Assembly: GCA_040880005.1 (NCBI GenBank)
Contig: JBBDJG010000004.1
Span: forward strand, 1-46,699
Source of the DNA: JBBDJG01 sp040880005
Lineage (GTDB): Bacteria > Actinomycetota > Thermoleophilia > Solirubrobacterales > JBBDJG01
Direction: 5' to 3'
Length of the DNA stretch: 46,699 nucleotides
Positions 20,532 to 27,681 of this stretch are shown here, piece by piece (position 1 is the stretch's first letter; the number at the start of each line of letters is the position of its first letter). The notes beneath the pieces were generated by a model. It was given only the letters and a program-made list of their open reading frames with translations. It had not been told where the DNA came from and searched no databases. The translations under genes were made by a program, and so were the position numbers.

Positions 20532-20944
20532 TGTTGATGCCGAAGCGCGTCAAGCACCGCAAACAGCACCGGGGTCGCATGGCCGGCAAGGCGCGTGGCG
20601 GCACCACCGTTCAATTCGGCGAGTACGGGCTCAAGTCGATGGATGCGGCGTGGGTCACGAACCGCCAGATCGAGGCCGCACGTATCGCGATGACCCGCAA
20701 GGTCAAGCGTGGGGGCAAGGTATGGATCAACATCTTTCCCGACAAGCCCGTGACCAAGAAGCCGGCGGAGACCCGAATGGGCTCCGGCAAGGGCAATCCC
20801 GAGGAATGGGTCGCGGTGGTGAAGCCGGGTCGCGTGATGTTCGAGCTGGCGGGAGTCACGGAACAGCTCGCGCGCGAGGCCATGCGGCTCGCGGGCCACA
20901 AGTTGCCGGTGCGCACGAAGTTCGTGATGCGCGAGGAGGTCTAG
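20531..20944 (+). CDS. rplP: 50S ribosomal protein L16
   Basis: L16 organises the A-site region of the 50S subunit. It has 137 residues: MLMPKRVKHRKQHRGRMAGKARGGTTVQFGEYGLKSMDAAWVTNRQIEAARIAMTR and GSGKGNPEEWVAVVKPGRVMFELAGV are standard. The start overlaps the rpsC stop (TGATG); ATG 20537 is possible. The last codons contain GAGGAGGT, which looks like the native Shine-Dalgarno for rpmC. The stop codon TAG is part of the CTAG duplicated by the insertion that follows. Confidence 0.98.
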   Translation: MLMPKRVKHRKQHRGRMAGKARGGTTVQFGEYGLKSMDAAWVTNRQIEAARIAMTRKVKRGGKVWINIFPDKPVTKKPAETRMGSGKGNPEEWVAVVKPGRVMFELAGVTEQLAREAMRLAGHKLPVRTKFVMREEV

Positions 20945-21134
20945 TGGCCCTTCCAGAAACATTTGACCGGAAATGGCGGCCCCGGAACACCGCCATGCAT
21001 CGTCCTCGGTCGCCCGAATATGCCTGCATATTCAAGCTCCAGCGCCGAAGGCGCGTGCGAGCGCGAAGCGCGAGATCCTCGCCTGTCGGCGCCCGGGTCT
21101 CGCCATTTCCTGGCCAACGTTCCTGGAAGAACCA
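20945..21134. mobile_element. MITE-like inverted-repeat insertion between rplP and rpmC
   Basis: A ~190-bp non-coding element flanked by CTAG on both sides (20941-20944 and 21135-21138). Including the CTAG, the outer 37 bases are inverted repeats with 30 of 37 positions matching. The centre holds a perfect hairpin GAATATGC-CT-GCATATTC (21016-21033), and GCGCCGAAGGCGC lies nearby. Deleting one CTAG plus the element would leave GAGGAGGTCTAGCGGATG, a normal tight rplP-rpmC junction with a Shine-Dalgarno. The 4-bp CTAG fits the YTAR target of some IS5-group elements. There is no transposase. Its sequence differs from the tuf insertion, so two element families are present. Confidence 0.7.
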
Positions 21135-21141
21135 CTAGCGG

Positions 21142-21357
21142 ATGAAGGCAAAGGAGATCAGAGAGCTCGACGATCACCAGCTCATAGACAAGCTGCGCGG
21201 GTTCCGCGAGGAGCTGTTCAACCTTCGTTTCAGGAACTCGACCGGCGAGCTGGAAAACACGACGCGATTGCGGGAGGCGCGCAGATCGACGGCGCGGGTG
21301 CTGACCTTCGCGAAGCAGCGTGGTCTCGACGTGGAGAAAGAACTCAGAAAGCACTGA
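21142..21357 (+). CDS. rpmC: 50S ribosomal protein L29
   Basis: Small two-helix protein near the exit tunnel beside L23. It has 71 residues: MKAKEIRELDDHQLIDKLRGFREELFNLRFRNSTGELENTTRLREARRSTARVLTFAKQR. The ATG lies three bases after the right arm of the insertion. Only a weak GGAAGAA remains in linear sequence upstream, while the GAGGAGGT in rplP lies just before the left arm. rpsQ follows after eight bases. Confidence 0.97.
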   Translation: MKAKEIRELDDHQLIDKLRGFREELFNLRFRNSTGELENTTRLREARRSTARVLTFAKQRGLDVEKELRKH

Positions 21358-21365
21358 CAGGCGAT

Positions 21366-22031
21366 ATGAACGACGAAGAAAAACAGAACGACAAGCAAGA
21401 AGAGGAGAAGGCCGACGAGAAGGCCGCCGACGAGCAGGTCGAAGAGACCCCTGCGGTCGAGCAGCCCGCAGCAGAAGAGCCCGCCGCAGAAGAGCCTGCC
21501 GAGGAAAAACCTGCCGAGGAAAAACCTGCCGAGGAAAAACCTGCCGCTGAGCAACCTGCCGAGGCAGCCGAGGCCGTTTCCCCCAAGCAGCTACGCAAGC
21601 GTGCGCGGTCCGTCTTCGACGGCAAGGCTCGCGAGCCACGCTCAGCGGCCGACCGGGCCGCCGAGCGCACGCAGGAGCGCGCCGCCAAGGCGACGGCGCG
21701 ACGGCGCTGGCGCCGGTCGTCGCGCGAGCGCAGCAAGGCCCGTGCGACGCCGCAAACGGCGCCGGTACCCGTCGAGCGCGAGCAGGGCCCCCGCAAGGCG
21801 CGGCAGGGAGTCGTGGTTTCGACCAAGACGTCGAAGACCATCACGGTGCGCGTCGAGAACGTCTATCGCCACCGCACCTACGGGAAGATCATGCGCGAGA
21901 CCAGAACGCTTCATGCGCATGACGAACGCGACGAGGCCGGCGAAGGGGACGTCGTGCGCGTCGTGGAGTGCCGCCCGCTCTCCCACACCAAGCGCTGGCG
22001 CCTGGTCGAGATTCTCGAAAGGGCGAAGTGA
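21366..22031 (+). CDS. rpsQ: 30S ribosomal protein S17 with long acidic-basic N-terminal extension
   Basis: S17 binds 16S rRNA helix 11 early in assembly. The S17 core occupies only about residues 141-221 (RKARQGVVVSTKTSKTITVRVENVYRHRTYGKIM...). Before it lie an acidic Glu/Ala/Pro segment (1-70, with EEKPA repeats) and a basic Arg/Lys/Ala segment (74-130, including ARRRWRRSSRERSKAR), making 221 residues against about 85-110 normally. The ATG at 21366 is the best start, eight bases after rpmC. The frame continues upstream through the insertion, so a longer start would be wrong. The function of the extension is unknown; it may be flexible and surface-exposed. GTGA overlap with rplN. Confidence 0.93.
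   Translation: MNDEEKQNDKQEEEKADEKAADEQVEETPAVEQPAAEEPAAEEPAEEKPAEEKPAEEKPAAEQPAEAAEAVSPKQLRKRARSVFDGKAREPRSAADRAAERTQERAAKATARRRWRRSSRERSKARATPQTAPVPVEREQGPRKARQGVVVSTKTSKTITVRVENVYRHRTYGKIMRETRTLHAHDERDEAGEGDVVRVVECRPLSHTKRWRLVEILERAK
21501..21545 (+). repeat. Three perfect 15-bp tandem repeats in rpsQ
   Basis: The unit GAGGAAAAACCTGCC is repeated three times without mismatch and encodes EEKPA each time. Diverged copies (GAAGAGCCCGCCGCA-like) precede it. Because 15 is a multiple of three, slippage would change tail length without a frameshift. Confidence 0.95.
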
Positions 22032-22396
22032 TCCAACAGGAGTCCAGGCTCAGAGTTGCCGACAACACAGGTGCGCGTGAAATTCTGTGCATCCGCGTGA
22101 AGGGTGGATCACACCGCCGCTATGCCGGCGTCGGCGACGTGATCATCGGCACCGTCAAGAGCGCCAACCCGCAGGGGTCGGTGAAGAAGGGCGAGGTCGT
22201 GCACGCGGTAGTCGTGCGCACGCGCAAGGAGCTGGGGCGCAAGGACGGAACCTACATCGCGTTTGACGAGAACGCAGCCGTCCTGATCGACACTCAGAAC
22301 AATCCGCGTGGAACCCGCATTTTCGGGCCCGTCGCGCGCGAGCTGCGCGAGCGCAACTTCATGAAGATCGTCTCGCTCGCCCCGGAGGTGTTGTGA
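22028..22396 (+). CDS. rplN: 50S ribosomal protein L14
   Basis: L14 lies at the subunit interface and is the RsfS docking site. It has 122 residues: VIQQESRLRVADNTGAREILCIRVKGGSHRRYAGVGDVIIGTVKSANPQGSVKKGEVVHAVVVRT... ending MKIVSLAPEVL. It starts at GTG overlapping the rpsQ stop (GTGA); the longer open frame upstream lies inside rpsQ and is ignored. Confidence 0.98.
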   Translation: MIQQESRLRVADNTGAREILCIRVKGGSHRRYAGVGDVIIGTVKSANPQGSVKKGEVVHAVVVRTRKELGRKDGTYIAFDENAAVLIDTQNNPRGTRIFGPVARELRERNFMKIVSLAPEVL

Positions 22397-22737
22397 TGGG
22401 TGGGGCAAGGATCCGTCGCGACGATCTCGTCCAGGTGATTTCCGGTAAGGACTCGGGGAAGCAGGGGAAGGTCCTGCGAGTGGACCCGCGCAGAGAGCGC
22501 CTCTTTGTAGAGGGACTCAACATCGTCAAGCGTCACCAGCGCCCTCGTTCGCTGAAGGACACGCAGCGTGCCGGAAAGGTGGGGGGCGTGGTCGAGAAGG
22601 AAGGCCCGATCCACATCTCCAACGTGATGCTGATCGACCCCGGCAGTGGCAAGCCCAGTCGCGTCGGAATTGAGCGTGACGCCGATGGCAGACGCACCCG
22701 CGTCGCCAAGCGCTCCCAGACGAAGTTGGAGAAGTAG
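22396..22737 (+). CDS. rplX: 50S ribosomal protein L24
   Basis: L24 is a 50S assembly initiator with a KOW motif. It has 113 residues: ARIRRDDLVQVISGKDSGKQGKVLRVDPRRERLFVEGLNIVKRHQRP (KOW region 7-37), then GGVVEKEGPIHISNVMLIDPGSGKPSRVGIERDADGRRTRVAKRS. The ATG at 22396 fits the TGATG overlaps common in this cluster; GTG 22393 is one codon earlier. rplE starts two bases downstream. Confidence 0.97.
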   Translation: MGGARIRRDDLVQVISGKDSGKQGKVLRVDPRRERLFVEGLNIVKRHQRPRSLKDTQRAGKVGGVVEKEGPIHISNVMLIDPGSGKPSRVGIERDADGRRTRVAKRSQTKLEK

Positions 22738-22739
22738 CC

Positions 22740-23414
22740 ATGGCCGCCAGACTGAGAGATCGCTACGAGCAGGAAATCAGACCCGCGCTGATCGAGCGAT
22801 TCGGATACACGAGTTCGATGCAGGCGCCCAAGCTCGACAAGATCACGCTCAACATGGGCGTGGGCGAGGCCAAGCTCAACACGTCGTTGCTCGATACAGC
22901 GTCAGAACAGCTCGCGGTGATCTCGGGCCAGAAGCCGACGGTACGGCGCGCGCGCAAGTCGATCGCAAACTTCAAGCTCCGCCAGGGCATGCCGGTGGGC
23001 GTGAAGGTGACGCTGCGGGGGGAGCGCATGTGGGAGATGCTCGATCGGCTCCAGTCGATTGCGATTCCGCGAATCCGCGACTTCCGTGGCCTGAACCCGC
23101 GATCGTTTGATGGCCGCGGCAACTACTCGCTCGGTATTCGCGAGCAGATCATCTTTCCCGAGGTCGACTACGATTCGATCGACCAAGTACGCGGGCTCGA
23201 CGTCACCATCACGACGACGGCCAGGACCGACGAGGAGGCATTCGAGCTGCTCTCGAGGCTCGGAATGCCGTTCCGCAGGGACGCCGCTGCATCCGCCGCG
23301 TCCGAACCGGAGCCGGTCACGCCCGAGCCAGAATCCGAGCCGACCGCCGATGCCGACCCGCAGCCCGAGTCTCCATCCGAGCCCGAAACCGCCCCAGACC
23401 AAGAGCAGGAGTAG
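22740..23414 (+). CDS. rplE: 50S ribosomal protein L5 with acidic C-terminal tail
   Basis: L5 binds 5S rRNA in the central protuberance and contacts P-site tRNA. Residues 1-180 match the family: RLRDRYEQEIRPALIERFGYTSSMQAPKLDKITLNMGVGEA and RDFRGLNPRSFDGRGNYSLGIREQIIFPEVDYDSIDQVRGLDVTITTTARTDEEA. From about 181 a ~44-residue tail rich in Glu, Pro and Ser (EPEPVTPEPESEPTADADPQPES...) is added, giving 224 residues. The ATG follows rplX after two bases, and the TAG stop abuts rpsN. Confidence 0.97.
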   Translation: MAARLRDRYEQEIRPALIERFGYTSSMQAPKLDKITLNMGVGEAKLNTSLLDTASEQLAVISGQKPTVRRARKSIANFKLRQGMPVGVKVTLRGERMWEMLDRLQSIAIPRIRDFRGLNPRSFDGRGNYSLGIREQIIFPEVDYDSIDQVRGLDVTITTTARTDEEAFELLSRLGMPFRRDAAASAASEPEPVTPEPESEPTADADPQPESPSEPETAPDQEQE

Positions 23415-23600
23415 ATGGCCAAGACCTCACAGATAGTTCGTCAGCAGCGCGGTGCCAAGTACAAGACCCGTGGCTACCATCGCTGTCGCCGCTGCGGCAG
23501 GCCTCGCGCGTACTACCGCAAGTTCGGCATATGCAGGATCTGCCTGCGCGAGCTGGCCCACGAAGGCATGATCCCCGGAATGACCAAGTCCTCGTGGTAA
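23415..23600 (+). CDS. rpsN: 30S ribosomal protein S14, zinc-binding type
   Basis: 61-residue short (type Z) S14 with four zinc ligands C24, C27 (CRRC) and C40, C43 (CRIC). It lies in the 30S head. The full family pattern is present: KTRGYHRCRRCGRPRAYYRKFGICRICLRELAHEGMIPGMTKSSW. The ATG is directly after the rplE stop. The C+ form in the spc operon is the vegetative version under zinc-replete conditions in actinobacteria. Confidence 0.98.
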   Translation: MAKTSQIVRQQRGAKYKTRGYHRCRRCGRPRAYYRKFGICRICLRELAHEGMIPGMTKSSW

Positions 23601-23625
23601 GCGTGCAAGTCGAGGCTCTCACACC

Positions 23626-24042
23626 ATGACCGACTCGACCGCCGACTTCTTGACACGTCTACGCAACGCGCTCATCGCCGACCGCGACGACGTTGTCGTT
23701 CAGGCATCCGGCTTCAACAAGGAGCTTGCGCGGCTGCTCGAGCGCGAGGGCTACATAGAGGGCTACGAAGTCGGCATGAAGGAGCCAGATGGACGCAGAA
23801 CGAGAACCGCGTTCGAGGTGCTGCGCGTCAAGCTCAAGTACACAGAGGATCGCCAGCCGGTCATCTCGGGGCTGCGGCGTGTGTCCAAGCCGGGGCGTCG
23901 TCAATACGCGACTGCCGACGACCTGCCGCGCGTGCTCGGCGGGATGGGAACCGCGATCGTGACGACCTCCAAGGGTGTGCTGAGCGCAAACGAGGCGCGC
24001 GACAAGCACGTCGGCGGAGAAGTCGTAGCGTACGTCTGGTAG
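23626..24042 (+). CDS. rpsH: 30S ribosomal protein S8
   Basis: S8 binds the central domain of 16S rRNA and, in E. coli, represses the spc operon. It has 138 residues: TADFLTRLRNALIADRDDVVVQASGFNKELARLLEREGYIEGYEV and the C-terminal GMGTAIVTTSKGVLSANEARDKHVGGEVVAYVW, the conserved rRNA-binding end. A GAGG lies about ten bases before the ATG. The 25-base gap after rpsN is one of the larger gaps in this cluster. Confidence 0.98.
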   Translation: MTDSTADFLTRLRNALIADRDDVVVQASGFNKELARLLEREGYIEGYEVGMKEPDGRRTRTAFEVLRVKLKYTEDRQPVISGLRRVSKPGRRQYATADDLPRVLGGMGTAIVTTSKGVLSANEARDKHVGGEVVAYVW

Positions 24043-24052
24043 GTCGATCGAG

Positions 24053-24586
24053 ATGAGTCGCATCGGAAAACAGCCGATCGAGCTACCCGGCAGTGTCGAT
24101 GTCAAGATCGGCGAAGGTCTCGTGACGGTCAAGGGGCCCAAGGGCGAGCTGTCGCAGCGCGTGTCGACTGAGCTTGCGGTGGCGCAACAGGATTCGACCG
24201 TGTCGGTGACCCGCCCGAGCGACGACCCCAAACATCGTGCGCTCCACGGGCTGACGCGTTCCTTGATCGCGAACATGGTCGAGGGCGTCACGAACGGCTT
24301 TCAGAAGGAGCTGGAGATCCAGGGAGTCGGCTATCGCGCACAGCTCAAGGGCTCAACGCTCGAGCTGGCGCTCGGGTTCTCCCACCCGGTCAAGTTGCAG
24401 GCGCCCGATGGGATCGAGTTCGACGTGCCAGCGCCCACCCAGGTGTTCGTACGTGGCATCGACAAGCAGGCGGTCGGCGAGGTCGCGGCGCAGATCCGCA
24501 AGCTGCGGCCGCCGGAGCCCTACAAGGGCAAGGGCATCCGCTATGCAGGCGAGCACGTGCAAAGGAAGGTTGGTAAGCGCGCATGA
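24053..24586 (+). CDS. rplF: 50S ribosomal protein L6
   Basis: L6 lies near the GTPase centre beneath the stalk. It has 177 residues with two similar domains: MSRIGKQPIELPGSVDVKIGEGLVTVKGPKGELSQRV, and the second with HPVKLQAPDGIEFDVPAPTQVFVRGIDKQAVGEVAAQIRKLRPPEPYKGKGIRYAGEHVQRKVGKRA, which includes the conserved PEPYKGKGI signature. It overlaps rplR by ATGA. Confidence 0.98.
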   Translation: MSRIGKQPIELPGSVDVKIGEGLVTVKGPKGELSQRVSTELAVAQQDSTVSVTRPSDDPKHRALHGLTRSLIANMVEGVTNGFQKELEIQGVGYRAQLKGSTLELALGFSHPVKLQAPDGIEFDVPAPTQVFVRGIDKQAVGEVAAQIRKLRPPEPYKGKGIRYAGEHVQRKVGKRA

Positions 24587-24942
24587 GCACCGCGTTGCTG
24601 GAAAAGCGCAGACGACGGGAGCGTCGGCGCCGTCGAATCCGCGCCAAGGTCAGCGGCACGGCCGAGCGTCCGCGCCTGTCGCTGTATCGGTCCAACCGCG
24701 GCATCTCCGCTCAGCTGATCGACGACGACGCCGGTCGCACGCTCGTCTCGGCGCGCTGGACCGAGGACGAGTTGCGCAGGTTCAACGGCACCGAACAGGC
24801 GACCAAGGCCGGCGAGCTGCTGGCCCAGCGGGCCAAGCAGGCCGGAATCGCGAGCTGCGTGTTCGATCGAGGCGGATACAGATACCACGGGCGCGTGAAA
24901 GCGCTCGCCGACGGCGCTCGCGGCGGCGGGCTCGAGTTCTAG
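24583..24942 (+). CDS. rplR: 50S ribosomal protein L18
   Basis: 5S rRNA-binding protein of the central protuberance. It has 119 residues: EKRRRRERRRRRIRAKVSGTAERPRLSLYRSNRGISAQLIDDDAGRTLVSA and C-terminal VFDRGGYRYHGRVKALADGARGGGLEF. The N-terminus is unusually arginine-rich. ATGA overlap with rplF; rpsE follows after 26 bases that hold a -10-like box. Confidence 0.97.
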   Translation: MSTALLEKRRRRERRRRRIRAKVSGTAERPRLSLYRSNRGISAQLIDDDAGRTLVSARWTEDELRRFNGTEQATKAGELLAQRAKQAGIASCVFDRGGYRYHGRVKALADGARGGGLEF

Positions 24943-24953
24943 ATGTCCACCTC

Positions 24954-24962
24954 TAGTACCCT
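24954..24962 (+). promoter_or_regulatory. -10-like box directly before rpsE
   Basis: TAGTACCCT ends six bases before the rpsE ATG, and no Shine-Dalgarno is present in the 26-base rplR-rpsE gap. If used, transcription would begin at or next to the start codon, giving a leaderless rpsE mRNA from an internal promoter. No -35 is evident. Confidence 0.35.
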
Positions 24963-24968
24963 GATCTG

Positions 24969-25613
24969 ATGCCGCGCCGAGAGACGATAGGCCCGCAGGG
25001 GCTCGATCTTCAAGAGAGGGTCGTCGCGATAAATCGCGTCGCCAAAGTCGTCAAGGGCGGGCGACGGTTCTCGTTCACCGCGCTGGTGGTGGTGGGCGAC
25101 GAGAGCAGCATCGTCGGCGTCGGCTACGGCAAGGCGAACGAGGTTCCGCTTGCGATCCAAAAGGCCGTCGAGCGCGCCAAGAAGAGCCTGTTCGAGATTC
25201 CCAAGCATGGCGCGACGCTCACGCACAGGGTCGTTGGGCGCTACGGAGCGGGGCAGGTTCTGCTCAAGCCGGCCTCGCCCGGTACGGGAGTGATCGCGGG
25301 CGGCGCCGTGCGCGCCGTGCTCGAGCTGGGTGGGATCAAGGACGTGCTGTCGAAGAGCCTCGGCACGCAAAACCCGATCAACCTCGTCAAGGCGACCGTC
25401 GCGGGCCTCCAGTCGCTGAGACGTCCGGAGGACATCGCGGAGCTGCGCGGCCTCACGGTCGCGCAGGTGCTCGGTCTGGAGTCCAAGCAGGAGCAGGGAG
25501 CGACCATCCCCGGCGCGCCGGTGGAGCAGGAGGCCGGAGCAGAGCAGCCAGCCGGCGAGACGATCGCGACCCCCGGGGAGCCCGAATCGATCGAGACGGG
25601 CGCGGGTCAGTAG
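24969..25613 (+). CDS. rpsE: 30S ribosomal protein S5 with C-terminal extension
   Basis: S5 controls mRNA entry and decoding accuracy. It has 214 residues; the dsRNA-binding-like N-domain LQERVVAINRVAKVVKGGRRFSFTALVVVGDESSIVGVGYGKANEVPLAIQKA and the C-domain GTGVIAGGAVRAVLELGGIKDVLSKSLGTQNPINLVKATVAGL are complete by residue 165. From about 171 there is an acidic/Pro/Gly tail (ESKQEQGATIPGAPVEQEAGAEQ...). ATG at 24969 lacks a Shine-Dalgarno. Confidence 0.97.
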   Translation: MPRRETIGPQGLDLQERVVAINRVAKVVKGGRRFSFTALVVVGDESSIVGVGYGKANEVPLAIQKAVERAKKSLFEIPKHGATLTHRVVGRYGAGQVLLKPASPGTGVIAGGAVRAVLELGGIKDVLSKSLGTQNPINLVKATVAGLQSLRRPEDIAELRGLTVAQVLGLESKQEQGATIPGAPVEQEAGAEQPAGETIATPGEPESIETGAGQ

Positions 25614-25622
25614 GAGCGCTCG

Positions 25623-25826
25623 ATGGCAAAGAAGTTTCAGATCACCCAGTACCGCGGCGCCAATGGCTCGAGTCGAACCCAACGCGAGACGCTGCGCTCG
25701 CTCGGGCTGGGGCGGATCGGCAGCACGACCGAGCATTCCGACTCGCCGCAGCTGCGCGGGATGATCCGGGCGGTTGACCACCTCGTGCGCGTCAAGACTC
25801 CCGGCGGTGGAGAGGACATCAGCTGA
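25623..25826 (+). CDS. rpmD: 50S ribosomal protein L30
   Basis: A 67-residue L30: KKFQITQYRGANGSSRTQRETLRSLGLGRIGSTTEHSDSPQLRGMIRAVDHLVRVK, including the family's TLRSLGLGRIG and MIRAVDHLVRV motifs. It stabilises 23S rRNA domain II. GGAGCGC lies upstream of the ATG. Its TGA overlaps the rplO ATG. Confidence 0.96.
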   Translation: MAKKFQITQYRGANGSSRTQRETLRSLGLGRIGSTTEHSDSPQLRGMIRAVDHLVRVKTPGGGEDIS

Positions 25827-26365
25827 TGCCCGCCGACAAGGGACGAATCGGGCTGCATACCCTGTCGGGACCGCGCGGCGCGCGCAAGGCGCGCAAGCGC
25901 ATCGGTCGCGGCCAGGGTTCGGGCTACGGCAAGACCGCAGGTCGCGGCCAGAAGGGCGCCGGCTCGCGCACCGGCAGCAAGCGCAAGTACGGCTACGAGG
26001 GCGGCCAGAACCCGCTTCACATGCGCCTGCGCAAGCTGCGCGGTCCGCACATGAAGAAGTCGATGCCGTTCGAGCCGTTCAGAACGCGCACGCAGGCCGT
26101 GAACCTTTCCGATCTCAATCGCTTCGACGATGGCGCAGAGGTGACGCCCGACACGTTGCGGGAACGTGGGCTCGCGAAGCGCAAGCGGATTCCGGTCAAG
26201 GTGCTCGGCAAGGGTCAGCTGGAGCGCAAGCTCAGCGTGTCTGCCCACGGATTCAGCGCCAAGGCGCGCGAGTCGATCGAGGCCAGGGGCGGGACCTGCA
26301 CGGTCGTGGCATCGAGCGGCGGGGCCGAAGCGCAGAATGTCGGTGAGAAGGCAGCCAAGTCTTGA
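25826..26365 (+). CDS. rplO: 50S ribosomal protein L15
   Basis: L15 has an extended N-terminus that winds through 23S rRNA and acts late in 50S assembly. It has 179 residues: LHTLSGPRGARKARKRIGRGQGSGYGKTAGRGQKGAGSRTGSKRKYGYEGGQNPLHMRLRKLRG is the rRNA-threading tail, followed by the globular domain with VKVLGKGQLERKLSVSAHGFSAKARESIEARGG. It overlaps rpmD (TGATG) and secY (TTGA). Confidence 0.97.
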   Translation: MPADKGRIGLHTLSGPRGARKARKRIGRGQGSGYGKTAGRGQKGAGSRTGSKRKYGYEGGQNPLHMRLRKLRGPHMKKSMPFEPFRTRTQAVNLSDLNRFDDGAEVTPDTLRERGLAKRKRIPVKVLGKGQLERKLSVSAHGFSAKARESIEARGGTCTVVASSGGAEAQNVGEKAAKS

Positions 26366-27645
26366 TCGCGACGATCGCCAGCTCGTTCGCGGTGCCGGAA
26401 ATCCGCAGGAAGATCATCTTCACGGCAGCGATCCTCGCGTTGTACAGGCTCGGTACCTTCATTCCGGTGCCCTCGGTCAACCTCGACGCGATCGAGGCCG
26501 CGAGCGGAAACTTCGACAGCGGCAACATCCTCTCGTTCCTGAACCTCTTCTCGGGCGGCGGGCTCCAGCGGCTGGCGCTGTTCTCGCTCGGGATCATGCC
26601 CTACATCACCGCCTCGATCATCCTTCAGCTGTTGACGGTCGCGGTGCCGTCGCTGGAGAAGCTCCAGAAAGAGGGCGAGGTCGGCCAGCAGAAGATCACG
26701 CAGTACACGCGCTACCTGACCGTGGCCCTGGCGGCCGCGCAGTCGGTCGGCTTCGTGTACCTGTTCAAGAGCTTCAACCAGACCACCGGCACGGAGATCA
26801 TCTCCAACCTGACCTTCGCGAAGCTGTTCGTGATCGTGATCACGTTGACGGCGGGGACGACGCTGCTGATGTGGATGGGCGAGCTGATCACCCAGCGCGG
26901 AATCGGCAACGGCATCTCGCTGCTGATCTTCGCCTCGATCGTGTCGGAGCTGCCTGCCGCGGTTCAGGGATGGTGGACCAACCCCGACGCCGTCTTCGTC
27001 GTGATGATGCCCTTCATGGCGCTGGCCGTGATTTTGGGGATCGTGTTCGTTCAGGAGGGACAGCGCAGGGTTCCGGTCCAGTACGCCAAGCGAGTGATCG
27101 GACGGCGCATGACGAGCGGAGGCTCGACCTACCTGCCGCTGCGGGTCAACATGGCGGGTGTCATCCCGGTGATCTTCGCCGCGTCGCTGATGGCATTTCC
27201 GCCGACGATCGGTCAGCTCAGCCAGGCCGGCTGGGCACAGGACGTGGCGGCATTCTTCAATCCGAATGGCTGGGCGTTCGTGCTCGGCACGTCCGTTTTC
27301 ATCATGATCTTCACCTACTTCTACACCGCGGTCACGTTCAACCCGGTCGATCAGGCGGACAACCTCAAGAAGTATGGGGGCTTTATTCCGGGCGTCAGAC
27401 CCGGTCGGCCGACGGCCGAGTATCTGAACCGGATCCTGGTGCGGCTGACCTTCGTCGGCGCTCTTTTCCTGGCGCTCGTGGCTGCGATACCGACGATTCT
27501 CGTCACGCAGACTGCCGCTACGGATACGGCTGCGAACTTCTTCGGCGGCACCTCGATCCTGATCGTGATCGGCGTGGCTCTCGATACCGTCAAGCAGCTC
27601 GAGGCGCAGCTGATGATGCGCAACTACGAAGGCTTCTTGAAGTGA
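26362..27645 (+). CDS. secY: Protein translocase subunit SecY
   Basis: Core channel of the SecYEG inner-membrane translocon, 427 residues with ten membrane spans. The N-terminus IRRKIIFTAAILALYRLGTFIPVPSVN is typical; the plug region follows, then TM2 NLFSGGGLQRLALFSLGIMPYITASIILQLL. The cytosolic loop C5 carries the essential Arg in GGFIPGVRPGRPTAEYLNRI (about residue 345). The TTG start overlaps the rplO stop. adk and map follow, the normal spc order. Confidence 0.98.
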   Translation: MIATIASSFAVPEIRRKIIFTAAILALYRLGTFIPVPSVNLDAIEAASGNFDSGNILSFLNLFSGGGLQRLALFSLGIMPYITASIILQLLTVAVPSLEKLQKEGEVGQQKITQYTRYLTVALAAAQSVGFVYLFKSFNQTTGTEIISNLTFAKLFVIVITLTAGTTLLMWMGELITQRGIGNGISLLIFASIVSELPAAVQGWWTNPDAVFVVMMPFMALAVILGIVFVQEGQRRVPVQYAKRVIGRRMTSGGSTYLPLRVNMAGVIPVIFAASLMAFPPTIGQLSQAGWAQDVAAFFNPNGWAFVLGTSVFIMIFTYFYTAVTFNPVDQADNLKKYGGFIPGVRPGRPTAEYLNRILVRLTFVGALFLALVAAIPTILVTQTAATDTAANFFGGTSILIVIGVALDTVKQLEAQLMMRNYEGFLK

Positions 27646-27681
27646 GCGGCGGTTGGCTTGGGACGCTTCGAACGCAAAGCC

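Noticed and set aside
20973..21365. Upstream in-frame extension of rpsQ through rpmC and the insertion
   Set aside because: It would place S17 residues in the MITE-like insert and antiparallel to rpmC use; ATG 21366 directly after rpmC is the reasonable start.
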